From positions 1 to 59,058 of the forward strand of contig CAMWUI010000016.1 in the NCBI GenBank assembly GCA_947177395.1: a stretch of 59,058 nucleotides of DNA, read 5' to 3'. A program made the position numbers and the translations under genes. The DNA is from an uncultured Paraprevotella sp. (lineage in GTDB: Bacteria; Bacteroidota; Bacteroidia; Bacteroidales; Bacteroidaceae). Under the pieces are notes generated by a model, which saw nothing but the letters and a program-made list of their open reading frames with translations, did no database searches and was not told the DNA's origin. Shown in pieces: positions 16,644 through 25,486 of the stretch (position 1 is its first letter; each line of letters opens with the position of its first letter).

Positions 16644-18311
16644 TCAATCTTCCTCCACATGGGGACGCAACAGGAAACAGTCGACACGCATCGTACGGGA
16701 ATACACCGTCTGCTCCGACTGGTTCACGTTGGAACGTATCTGCAGCCTGACTTCCGTTTCGTTGTCGCCGATATTGGTGACGGGGAACTTCATATTCTTC
16801 ACCACCAGCACCGTATCCATCACATCCGGCTGCGTCACATAGTAACGTTTCTGTTGTCCCGGCGACGGATTGGGATTTTCCAGCGCCGTATTCAGACGTT
16901 CGTTGTAGTAAGCTCCGTTCTGTTGCTTATAGCTGAGATAGAACGAAGCCCTGTAAGGCAGGCGTTCCTGCGCCGTGGCATTCTCGTCGTAGGCGATGGC
17001 CGGAACGAACACACAATAGATGTCATAGTAACATCCCGAAAGTATGTTCGGGAGAGAGAAGGTGACGGTAGTGTTCGACGTCCGGGCGGCAGATATCAGC
17101 AGGAATTTGTCCTTCGACACTTTAAACTCCGACGTATTCGGCACCGTGCGTTCGAAACAGTTGGTCACGTCCTCGTTTTCCACCTCGTAATAACTCTCCG
17201 TCTCGGCTTCCATACTGAACGCGCGCATGAAGTACGATTGTTCGGGATGGATGGGAAACTGCTCGGCCACATACAGGGTACCGTTGCTGCAGTCCAGTTG
17301 TTCCATACCGTAGAAGATACCACCGGGCTGAAAAGGTTTCTCGTAGACGCTATAGCCGGGCGTGAAGGAGGAATAGGTCGTGGAACAGATTGAGTCCTCG
17401 ATGCTGCGTTGCGTGTTCCTGTTGTAGAAAAGGTCCTCCAGCAGAGCTGACGTGGCACGTAGATTCTGAAGTGAGTCGCGCCCCGTCACCTTGTTATTAT
17501 AGACGTAGTAACGCTTGTACTGCTCCACTTTCTCGTCCCACACGTCGTTGACCGGCGCCATCATTATATAGGAGGAGTCCTCGCGGTTGATATAACCCAA
17601 CGAAGAAATCAGGCTGTTGTAGAAATAAGTAACGGAGTCCAGATAGACGATGTTTCCGTCTACCACGCCTCCCGGCACACTGGCGTCGGGATCCAGTTCA
17701 TAACGGTTGAATCTGGAGATGTAATCCGACAGATGGGACAGCCGCGGGTCGAACTGTATCTGCTCCCAGATGTTGCGGAAATAGGGCTGGATGCCGCCCA
17801 CCTTATACAGGATGCCGTTACTGGACACCCGCTGCCCTGCCAGAAGTTCGTAATTGCCGAATGTCTTGGAAGTCAGTTTCATGTTCTTTCCGTTCCACAT
17901 ATAGAGGGAATCGTTCGTCTCGCCAGATACGGAATAACCGTAAAGGGCGATATGATTGTTCAGGAACTGCACAATCATGGAATTGTCGCTTTCCTTCACC
18001 CCCCGGTTCTTCTCCGTCGTGTACACGTCTATCAGGCTGTCCGCCGTCTGCTCGTCTATCACCGGAGCAAAAACGGTGAACACCTGACGGTCATTCAGCC
18101 GCGTGTCATAGCCGCAACTCCTCAGCACCCGGGCAAACTGGGCCAGTTCGCCGTCCTCGCTGATGTTCTGCCACAAAGTGTTTCCGTGCACTTCCTGCCC
18201 CTTGCCATAGTGGTCGTCCCACGTATCGGTGCACGAAACGGACAGGGAAGCGGCAACCATCATCGTTGCCAGCCCTGTCTGAATCTTATATTTAAATATG
18301 TATTTCATCAT
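16644..18311 (-). CDS. FAS1 (fasciclin) domain lipoprotein, 555 residues
   Basis: A lipoprotein with lipobox SLSVSC (Cys27) and an acidic start TDTWDDHYGKG. A FAS1 domain covers about residues 45-190; its hallmark is QVFTVFAPVIDEQTADSLID, equivalent to the T-x-F-A-P-T core. A second, more diverged FAS1-like region spans about 195-345. The last 170 residues look like a beta-sandwich (SGCYYDIYCVFVPAI..., VRLQIRSNVNQSEQT...). FAS1 domains usually act in adhesion or binding to proteins and glycans. Spacing is 33 nt before the downstream SusC and 19 nt after the upstream FAS1 gene. Ligand unknown. Confidence 0.87.
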   Translation of the reverse strand: MMKYIFKYKIQTGLATMMVAASLSVSCTDTWDDHYGKGQEVHGNTLWQNISEDGELAQFARVLRSCGYDTRLNDRQVFTVFAPVIDEQTADSLIDVYTTEKNRGVKESDNSMIVQFLNNHIALYGYSVSGETNDSLYMWNGKNMKLTSKTFGNYELLAGQRVSSNGILYKVGGIQPYFRNIWEQIQFDPRLSHLSDYISRFNRYELDPDASVPGGVVDGNIVYLDSVTYFYNSLISSLGYINREDSSYIMMAPVNDVWDEKVEQYKRYYVYNNKVTGRDSLQNLRATSALLEDLFYNRNTQRSIEDSICSTTYSSFTPGYSVYEKPFQPGGIFYGMEQLDCSNGTLYVAEQFPIHPEQSYFMRAFSMEAETESYYEVENEDVTNCFERTVPNTSEFKVSKDKFLLISAARTSNTTVTFSLPNILSGCYYDIYCVFVPAIAYDENATAQERLPYRASFYLSYKQQNGAYYNERLNTALENPNPSPGQQKRYYVTQPDVMDTVLVVKNMKFPVTNIGDNETEVRLQIRSNVNQSEQTVYSRTMRVDCFLLRPHVEED

Positions 18312-18330
18312 ATATAATCGAATCCGTTAA

Positions 18331-20373
18331 TCAATTATCATCTTCTTTCATACCGTCGAAATCCACACCGTAAATGCTCTTGGGCACGATTTCAATGTAG
18401 TCGATCATCACCTCGGCGTCTCCTTCGGAATATACCGATCGCAGGCGCAACTTATGCTCCACGTTGCCGTCCAGATTGGACACGCGGCACAACACCATGC
18501 GGAACGTCCGGAAGTTGTGGAAGAAATATGACTTCGCACTGGTGTTTTCCCCGTCACGGTGGTTGGACGAAGTAAAGTTGAACACGCTGGCCGGTCCGCG
18601 GTAGAAACCTTTGTTCTTCATGGCTTTCTTGCTCTCTTCTTTGGCCTCCTCGGAGGTTCTGATACTGAACGGCACCCATCCGATGGAAGGATCGTTCGCA
18701 AAGATTCTCATGTCCAAAGGTATACCTTGCGGCTTCCCGTCGAAATAAACCTGCATGACACCGCGCGTGGCTGTTGCACAATAGCCGAGACGGATTTCAT
18801 AGTCGCCCGTGGGAACCGGAGGCAGCGTGAATTCAAAGTCGTATGTCTTGCCCACCAAGTTACATTCGTCCCCCTCGTAACTCCAGAAATAATTGCGCGG
18901 ACGAAGATACACGAACTTACCGTCTCCTTTCAGGGTGGCATTCTTCAGATAACCGTCCGGAAAGTAATAGGAAGAACCGAACTTCGTATCCGCAAAGTTC
19001 TCCGTATAGTTGTCACCGTTGCCGCGTATCTCGTTCGACATCAACTCCGGGAACAACGTGGACATATCCATGCGGATACGGGCGTTGAACACAACTTCCT
19101 GCGTTGTCTTTCCATAGTCGATGATGTCGTCGATATAATAATACACACCGTTCAGGGCCTGGTTCGTATAGCCTTCCTCCACATTCGGAAGCACATGCGC
19201 CCCGTCCAAGTTGTTACGTCCGTCAAAACAACGGTTGAGATAGAGATCACCCGACACGGAATTGCCGATATACTGGGGCATCCGGGCCTGTTGCACCTTC
19301 ACCATGGCATTGGGACACATCGTCGTATACCACTCCGTCGGATCCACCAGTGTCAGGTCCAGTGTCGTAATGGTTGTCAGTTTATCATAAAGTCCCAAAC
19401 GGTCGAGCAGATGATATGCTATGAAGCGGTTCAGCGGATTGCGACGGTCTTTCAAAGCCTCCGGCGTGTTTTGCCAATAGCTCTGTCCTACCTCTTCGGG
19501 ATAAACCTCTCCATATATCTCGGCCGCCTTATCATACAACTGGTCCACCGTTTCTATACCGTATTTCTCTTTCAGGATTTCGTCCTTCACGACAAAGGCC
19601 GTAAAACAAGTGTTATGCGTCTCCGGCACCCGTGTCAAATGGACATGGATATCGCTTTGGAACTTGAAATCCTCATAATTCTCAAACTTTTCGTTCCATT
19701 CCGGATCACCGTATTCATACATCAGTTTCTTCAGCCCGGTCATTTCAAGGGCCAGGTTGAACAACCTTATCTGGTCGTTCTTCTCCAACACGTCGGGCAG
19801 CGCTTCGTTCGACGGCATCAGTACGGCATCCACCGGCTGAATGATACCGTTTTGCACGGAATCGTTCATCAGTTCGTTGATGATGTGTACACCGGAGTTC
19901 AACTCGATGACAGCCACGGAGTCGGCTCCCTCCACTCCCATCAATACGGATCTCACCTGAATGAAACGCCGCAACATATTGAACGTGGGCAGGGACTTCA
20001 AGTTCTGAATCTCGGACGTATGGTAAGCCTTGTCCATCAAGTGCATGCGGGCAATGGTATCACACATCATCCGAGGCATATTGTCCACCGAACCGTAGCC
20101 GCTCGCTGCCAGATAACGGTTCATCGCCTCGTTCGTAGGCGCAAAACAGGTATAAGTACCATAGGCCGAGAGCAAATCCATCAGTCCGGCCTTCTGTACG
20201 ACCGCCGCAAACTGGCTGTATTCGCCGCGATTGTTCAGATAGTCGCTCATCATCTCGCCCGTAAACGTGAAATAGCTCCCCGCGGGCATGTCGTCGTTGC
20301 AGGCCGTCAACAGATTTCCGCCCAGCACAAGCGAAAACAGCACTGCGAGAATCGAATATTTTATCTTTTTCAT
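18331..20373 (-). CDS. FAS1 (fasciclin) domain lipoprotein, 680 residues
   Basis: A lipoprotein with lipobox LLTAC (Cys25) followed by NDDMPAG. The first FAS1 domain (about 40-170) has the clear core YGTYTCFAPTNEAMNRYL. A second FAS1-like region (about 190-370) carries FTAFVVKDEIL and FIAYHLLDRLGLYDKL. The C-terminal third (about 430-680) is predicted beta-rich and ends in DYIEIVPKSIYGVDFDGMKEDDN; it could be a ligand-binding sandwich. It lies 11 nt after susD and 19 nt before the next FAS1 gene. Together with that gene it forms a tandem pair of similar architecture, probably paralogues. Confidence 0.9.
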   Translation of the reverse strand: MKKIKYSILAVLFSLVLGGNLLTACNDDMPAGSYFTFTGEMMSDYLNNRGEYSQFAAVVQKAGLMDLLSAYGTYTCFAPTNEAMNRYLAASGYGSVDNMPRMMCDTIARMHLMDKAYHTSEIQNLKSLPTFNMLRRFIQVRSVLMGVEGADSVAVIELNSGVHIINELMNDSVQNGIIQPVDAVLMPSNEALPDVLEKNDQIRLFNLALEMTGLKKLMYEYGDPEWNEKFENYEDFKFQSDIHVHLTRVPETHNTCFTAFVVKDEILKEKYGIETVDQLYDKAAEIYGEVYPEEVGQSYWQNTPEALKDRRNPLNRFIAYHLLDRLGLYDKLTTITTLDLTLVDPTEWYTTMCPNAMVKVQQARMPQYIGNSVSGDLYLNRCFDGRNNLDGAHVLPNVEEGYTNQALNGVYYYIDDIIDYGKTTQEVVFNARIRMDMSTLFPELMSNEIRGNGDNYTENFADTKFGSSYYFPDGYLKNATLKGDGKFVYLRPRNYFWSYEGDECNLVGKTYDFEFTLPPVPTGDYEIRLGYCATATRGVMQVYFDGKPQGIPLDMRIFANDPSIGWVPFSIRTSEEAKEESKKAMKNKGFYRGPASVFNFTSSNHRDGENTSAKSYFFHNFRTFRMVLCRVSNLDGNVEHKLRLRSVYSEGDAEVMIDYIEIVPKSIYGVDFDGMKEDDN

Positions 20374-20384
20374 AATACGCGCAA

Positions 20385-22166
20385 TTAATTGGTTGATTCA
20401 TAAGAATTGTCGATACCGCCATACGCCGGATTCTGTTTCAGATACGGGTTCAAATCAAGTTCCGCAGTATTGATGGGCCAGTAAATAGCGTCCATCGTCG
20501 CCAACTTATGGTCGGCTGCCGTGGCTTCATCCTTGAATTTGCCGCGCACGGCGCTACGAAGCGACAGTGTATTTCCCTCGCGACGGGCGTGACGCACCAG
20601 ATCGAACCAGCGCTTGCCTTCGAACAGCAGTTCACGCTGGCGCTCGCCCATAACCAATTTCAAAAGGGATGTCTTGTCCGTATACCGACCGATGGACAAT
20701 GCGTCGGGATGCGTGCCAGCGTTGGTAATACCCATCAGGGAACGCAGATTAACGGCATAGACAATGTTAAAGACAGAGTCTCTCAGCAACTTGTCTTCGG
20801 CACTCATCGTACTGAGACTCATACCATCCTCCATCTGACACACCAGCGCTTCCGCCTTCATCAGCATTACATCCGACAGACGGTAGAAAATCCAGTTGGC
20901 CGAGTTTACGCTCCGATATCCGAAAGAAGACCGATAAGAATTGTTTTCGGCCGTCACACTTCCCGCCCAAGTCACAAATTTTGTTATCTGGGAAGAAGCG
21001 CTTTCCACACTCGTCTGCATGTCAAGCCATGAACGTATATCCTTGGTGCTCGTGAAATATTTCAGCGTACCGGAGTTCACGTCGCTTGCCAGAACCGTAC
21101 TGGGAGCGATACAGCCGCCCGGACGGAGTTTCTTGTCCTCGATACCGCCATAGAGCTTGCCGACCACGTCATTCTTGGCATAACCGTTCGCTTCCCGCGA
21201 ATCGAACTGCAGTTCCAGTAAAGACTCGTAGCTGCCTCCGTCGCAGAACGTAGCGCCCCAGCCACGGCCAAAGTAATCGGAACGTCCTATATAGTCTTCC
21301 CTTAGAAGAGCAAACTTTTTCGCAGCGTCCGCCCCCGGACCATACAAGGATGCAGAAGAGGATATGCTACCCCCCTGCAGTACAGCATCGTCATATTCCT
21401 TGCGCTTCGCCTGCATCACTTCGTCGCAGCACTTGGCCGCCATGTCATAATTTTGCTGCCACAGATACATGTCAGCCAACAAGGCGTTGATAGAGTTTCG
21501 AGTTACGCGGAAAGGATTGTTTTCCTTGTCCACATATGAAACCAACGCATCAGCCTTGCAATCCTCCAGGTCATTAATCAGATTAGACAGAATGACGGTG
21601 AAAGAGGTTGCCGGCATGGTCGGCCGCTGCTCGTCCGACTGGATGGAATACGTATAATACGGGACATCGCGGAATGTGCGAATCAGATAGAAATAGCACA
21701 ATGCACGAATGGCCTTAGCCTCGGCTATCGTCGCACGCAAGTCGCTCTCCGTATAGCTCGGATCCTTCTGGGACACCTCGGGCGCCTTCTCTATGATCAG
21801 GTTGCAACGGTTGATAACGGAATAGAACGGTGTCCACGACGTATAAGCGTTGTTGGCCAGGATATTCTCCCGCGTGATATTATAGACGGAAGCATCACGC
21901 TTCAGCGTTTCTTCTCCCTGATATACATTATCCGAGCGAACCTCGCCCCACACCAACGCACGGGCCAGGAAATCATAACTCTGCATACGGGTATAAAGAC
22001 CGATAATCATTTGATCCACATCGCTGCGCTCGTCCCAGTAGTTGTCATCCGTCACTGTATCGAGCGGCTTGATGTCCAAAAAGTCCGCACAGGAAACCGT
22101 TATCAGCCCCGTGCCGGCGACAATCATCGCCTGAATCAGTTTATTCTTTATGTTTTTCATAAACAC
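20385..22166 (-). CDS. SusD/RagB-family surface lipoprotein (first copy)
   Basis: A 593-residue SusD-like lipoprotein. Lipobox ITVSC places the lipid on Cys26, followed by ADFLDIKPLDTVTDDNYW, the classic SusD N-terminus. Family features include FYSVINRCNLIIEKAPEV and the C-terminal FEGKRWFDLVRHARREG with PINTAELDLNPYLKQNP. It is 12 nt downstream of its SusC partner. It is only distantly similar to the second SusD of the operon, so the two pairs probably handle different ligands or have long diverged. Confidence 0.96.
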   Translation of the reverse strand: MFMKNIKNKLIQAMIVAGTGLITVSCADFLDIKPLDTVTDDNYWDERSDVDQMIIGLYTRMQSYDFLARALVWGEVRSDNVYQGEETLKRDASVYNITRENILANNAYTSWTPFYSVINRCNLIIEKAPEVSQKDPSYTESDLRATIAEAKAIRALCYFYLIRTFRDVPYYTYSIQSDEQRPTMPATSFTVILSNLINDLEDCKADALVSYVDKENNPFRVTRNSINALLADMYLWQQNYDMAAKCCDEVMQAKRKEYDDAVLQGGSISSSASLYGPGADAAKKFALLREDYIGRSDYFGRGWGATFCDGGSYESLLELQFDSREANGYAKNDVVGKLYGGIEDKKLRPGGCIAPSTVLASDVNSGTLKYFTSTKDIRSWLDMQTSVESASSQITKFVTWAGSVTAENNSYRSSFGYRSVNSANWIFYRLSDVMLMKAEALVCQMEDGMSLSTMSAEDKLLRDSVFNIVYAVNLRSLMGITNAGTHPDALSIGRYTDKTSLLKLVMGERQRELLFEGKRWFDLVRHARREGNTLSLRSAVRGKFKDEATAADHKLATMDAIYWPINTAELDLNPYLKQNPAYGGIDNSYESTN

Positions 22167-22178
22167 ATTCTTTATAAA

Positions 22179-25100
22179 TTAGAATCCGACGCTGATACCC
22201 AACGTATACGATTTCGAACGGGGAGTCTGCGCATTATCCTGCGAAACGCTGTAACCGCCGTAGCTGACCTCGGGATCCACCCCCGTGTACTTCGTCAGGC
22301 AGAACAGGTTGTTCGCGTTGGCATAGAAACTCAGCTTGTTAAGTCCCCACTTCTTTATCTTCTTTCCATCAAATCCGTAAGCTATCTGCAGGTAGTTCAA
22401 CCGCAGGAAAGTTCCGTCTTCTACAAAACGGTCGCTAATCAGCGTATTGTAGTTTGCCACATCCGTAGCGGTCGTCATGGCGCGCGGTATAGTCGTCACA
22501 TCTCCCTCCTTGCGCCAACGATAGTTCACCGCTTGGCTCTGGTTGTTGTTGGATGACATGCTTTCCATGTTTAGACGGGCCATGTTCACGATATCGTAAT
22601 CAATACGATAGTTAAACTGCGCATTGAGCGACCATCTCGAATATTTCAGACGGAATCCGAAACCACCGGTCAACTTCGGCAACGAATTGCCCAGATAAAC
22701 GATATCCAGCTGGTCGATGTTACCGTCATGGTTGACATCCTCATACATGGCGTCTCCGCCCTTGAACTTATAATCGGTCGTGTTGTAGCAATAACGCATC
22801 TGGAGCGGATTGCCGCGGTCGTCCAGAATCACTTCCCCGTTTGCATTCCGGGCCACGGGTGCCGTCACCTGCGCCTGCTGTTCGGGAGTCATGTTCTTGA
22901 ACGTGTCATAGTTGTACTGGTACACACCCTGATAGCGATAGCCGTAGATGGCACCGAAGGGGTTGTCTATCTGCACACGCTGCAGGAGTTTGGCGTTACC
23001 TTCCGAGAAACTGCTGTTCAGGCTGGCCAGAATTCCTGCGTCCATCTTCTTGATGACATTGTGGTTATTTGCAAAAGTCACGTTCACATTCATGGCAAAC
23101 TTACCTTTCTTCAGGATGTCGTTGGCGTTGATGTTGAATTCCCATCCGCGGTTGCGCATGTCACCCACATTCTTGAAAGCCAACGAACCGAAGCCCGTAG
23201 AACCGGGTATGGCAGCATTCCCCATCAACATGTTCTTCGTCAGCTGCGTATACAGGTTGATATCCATCGTCACCTTGTTTTCCAGGAAACCCAGATCGAA
23301 ACCCACGTTCCATGTATACTTGGATTCCCAACTCAGGTCGTTCAGTTTGATGCCATTAGGCTGCATACCGGACATTCCCAGATAGTTGCCGGCATTGGAA
23401 TAGGTGTTGATATACAGGTAATCGCGGTTGGGCTGTGAACCAACCAGACCCCATCCCGGACGAACAGAGAGCATGTTCAGCCACTTGCGCGACCACTTCA
23501 TCCAAGACTCGTCACTGATGTTCCAACGGCCGGACACAGCGGGGAATACTCCCCATCGCTTGCTCGGGCCAAACTTCGTAGTAGCGTCTATACGCGCCGA
23601 CACATCGAAAATGTAGCGCGAATCGTAGGCATAGTGAGCTGAGAACGTATAATACAGGCTTCTCCACTGGGAGAAAGAACTGCTCACTCCGGTAACACGT
23701 CCCAAACTGGGTGCCTCAATACCGTCCGGCAGACGGTCTGCACTGTTAGACAGACCGCTACCGCTACCGCTCACCAGCTGAAAACGTCCCATCGCCAGAA
23801 AGTCATGTTTCCTATTCTTAAAATGGGGAGCGAAAGTAAGTGTGTGCGTCGTCGTAAACTGCAGACTCTTTGTGCTCGTTGAAGTAGCTAAATGCGAATA
23901 CTGATAGTTCGCCGTTGATAGTTCACGCGGATAATCCGAATCCAGATAACTGTTGAATATATTCATCAACACACGTCCATCATACTTCAGACGATGATGT
24001 TCATCGTCCGTGCCCAGCAGGTCATACTCCAGAATAAGTTCCGGCACGATATCATACGTACGGAGCTCGTTCTTGGCAAGATTGGCACTCGCAATCGGAT
24101 TGGGCAGACCACGCTGGTCGCTGAGAAAGTCTTCGTTTTCCGGTCCCTGCAGCATGTAGTAATAACGTCCCGTGGAGACACCGTTGCGATCCTGCTCATA
24201 AATGGCCAGGTTGGGCATCTTCCTATAGGCAATGGACAGCAGGTTGTCGCTGTTACGTTCGTTGTCCGTGTATGTCAGCGAAAAGTTGCTCGCAATCTTG
24301 ATGCGGTCGTTCACATAATAGTCCAAGGCCATACGGGTGGAGAAGCGGTCCAGCTTCTGCTTGATGATGGAACCAGTCTCGTGGTCGTAACCTCCCGATA
24401 TACGGAAGACGGCCTTCTCGTCACCCCCCTCTACGGACACGTAGTGCTGCTGACGAAGACCGAACTGTGTCACTTCCTTCACCCAGTCCGTATTTTCATT
24501 AAACATCTCGGCCTCCGAGAATGTGGAAGGACTTTCATAGTTCAACTCCCGGATGTTGGCCGCCATGTCACTCTGCGTCGGGTTGAAATAAGCCTCCTTG
24601 AGCAACATCGTATACTGATCGCCCGTCAACAACTTGATGCCAGACGGCTGATAAGTTCCCGTCATACGGATCGTGTACGAGAGCGTCGGTTTGCCTCGGT
24701 GACCACGCTTAGTGCGGATTTCTATCACACCGTTCGCACCCTGCGAACCCCAGATGGCTGTAGCAGCGGCATCCTTCATAACCTTGATGTCCTCGATATC
24801 CTCGGGATTGACATTCAGCAACTGGGCGAAACTTTCCTCGTTGGCCGTATTCACGTCAAAGCCCGTCTGATCCACATTCATCACGTTACCGTTGACTACA
24901 ATCAGCGGTTCGTTCGAAACCACAGAACTGATGGTGGACGCACCACGCAGACGCATACTCGTGCCGGCACCCAAGTCACCGGAATTGAGCACGATGTCCA
25001 AACCGGAAATACGCCCCTGCAGGGCTTCGTCGATAGAGGTGAATCCCAGTCCTTCAAACTCCTTCGCATTGATAGTCTGCGCAGCAAAAGAGACTTCCCG

Positions 25101-25475
25101 CTCGGGAATGGCCAGACCGGATGTCTGCATCTTCTTCTTCGCCGTCACGTTGACCACATCCAACACTTTCGTGTTGTCCTCCATCTGCACCTTATACACC
25201 TTTTTATTAATAGGAAGGAACACCGTCTTCATACCCATATAGCTGAAACGGATACGGTTCTTCTGGTTGTGGATTTTCAGCACGAAGTTACCGTTCATGT
25301 CCGTCAGTGCGGAGCTCACGATACGGTTGGCCGCATCAATCTCCACCACGGCCACACCCATCAGCACATCATACGAGTCCGAAACAGTACCGCTGACACT
25401 GGTGATTCCTTGTGCACCCGCCCGCATAGCCAAGGCGAGGCAACTCATAAATATAATGAATTTCAACTTTTTCAT
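22179..25475 (-). CDS. SusC/RagA-family TonB-dependent outer-membrane transporter (first copy)
   Basis: A 1098-residue importer. A signal peptide ends AMRAGAQ. A carboxypeptidase-regulatory-like domain spans about 27-105 (VSGTVSDSYDVLMGVAVVEI). The plug has PLIVVNGNVM and DIEDIKVMKDAAATAIWGSQ, then QGANGVIEIRTKRG. The barrel ends SYTLGISVGF with a terminal aromatic residue for BAM recognition. Energy would come from an unlinked TonB-ExbBD. It lies 11 nt after the FAS1 gene that starts the operon. Confidence 0.97.
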   Translation of the reverse strand: MKKLKFIIFMSCLALAMRAGAQGITSVSGTVSDSYDVLMGVAVVEIDAANRIVSSALTDMNGNFVLKIHNQKNRIRFSYMGMKTVFLPINKKVYKVQMEDNTKVLDVVNVTAKKKMQTSGLAIPEREVSFAAQTINAKEFEGLGFTSIDEALQGRISGLDIVLNSGDLGAGTSMRLRGASTISSVVSNEPLIVVNGNVMNVDQTGFDVNTANEESFAQLLNVNPEDIEDIKVMKDAAATAIWGSQGANGVIEIRTKRGHRGKPTLSYTIRMTGTYQPSGIKLLTGDQYTMLLKEAYFNPTQSDMAANIRELNYESPSTFSEAEMFNENTDWVKEVTQFGLRQQHYVSVEGGDEKAVFRISGGYDHETGSIIKQKLDRFSTRMALDYYVNDRIKIASNFSLTYTDNERNSDNLLSIAYRKMPNLAIYEQDRNGVSTGRYYYMLQGPENEDFLSDQRGLPNPIASANLAKNELRTYDIVPELILEYDLLGTDDEHHRLKYDGRVLMNIFNSYLDSDYPRELSTANYQYSHLATSTSTKSLQFTTTHTLTFAPHFKNRKHDFLAMGRFQLVSGSGSGLSNSADRLPDGIEAPSLGRVTGVSSSFSQWRSLYYTFSAHYAYDSRYIFDVSARIDATTKFGPSKRWGVFPAVSGRWNISDESWMKWSRKWLNMLSVRPGWGLVGSQPNRDYLYINTYSNAGNYLGMSGMQPNGIKLNDLSWESKYTWNVGFDLGFLENKVTMDINLYTQLTKNMLMGNAAIPGSTGFGSLAFKNVGDMRNRGWEFNINANDILKKGKFAMNVNVTFANNHNVIKKMDAGILASLNSSFSEGNAKLLQRVQIDNPFGAIYGYRYQGVYQYNYDTFKNMTPEQQAQVTAPVARNANGEVILDDRGNPLQMRYCYNTTDYKFKGGDAMYEDVNHDGNIDQLDIVYLGNSLPKLTGGFGFRLKYSRWSLNAQFNYRIDYDIVNMARLNMESMSSNNNQSQAVNYRWRKEGDVTTIPRAMTTATDVANYNTLISDRFVEDGTFLRLNYLQIAYGFDGKKIKKWGLNKLSFYANANNLFCLTKYTGVDPEVSYGGYSVSQDNAQTPRSKSYTLGISVGF

Positions 25476-25486
25476 ACTCCTGATGT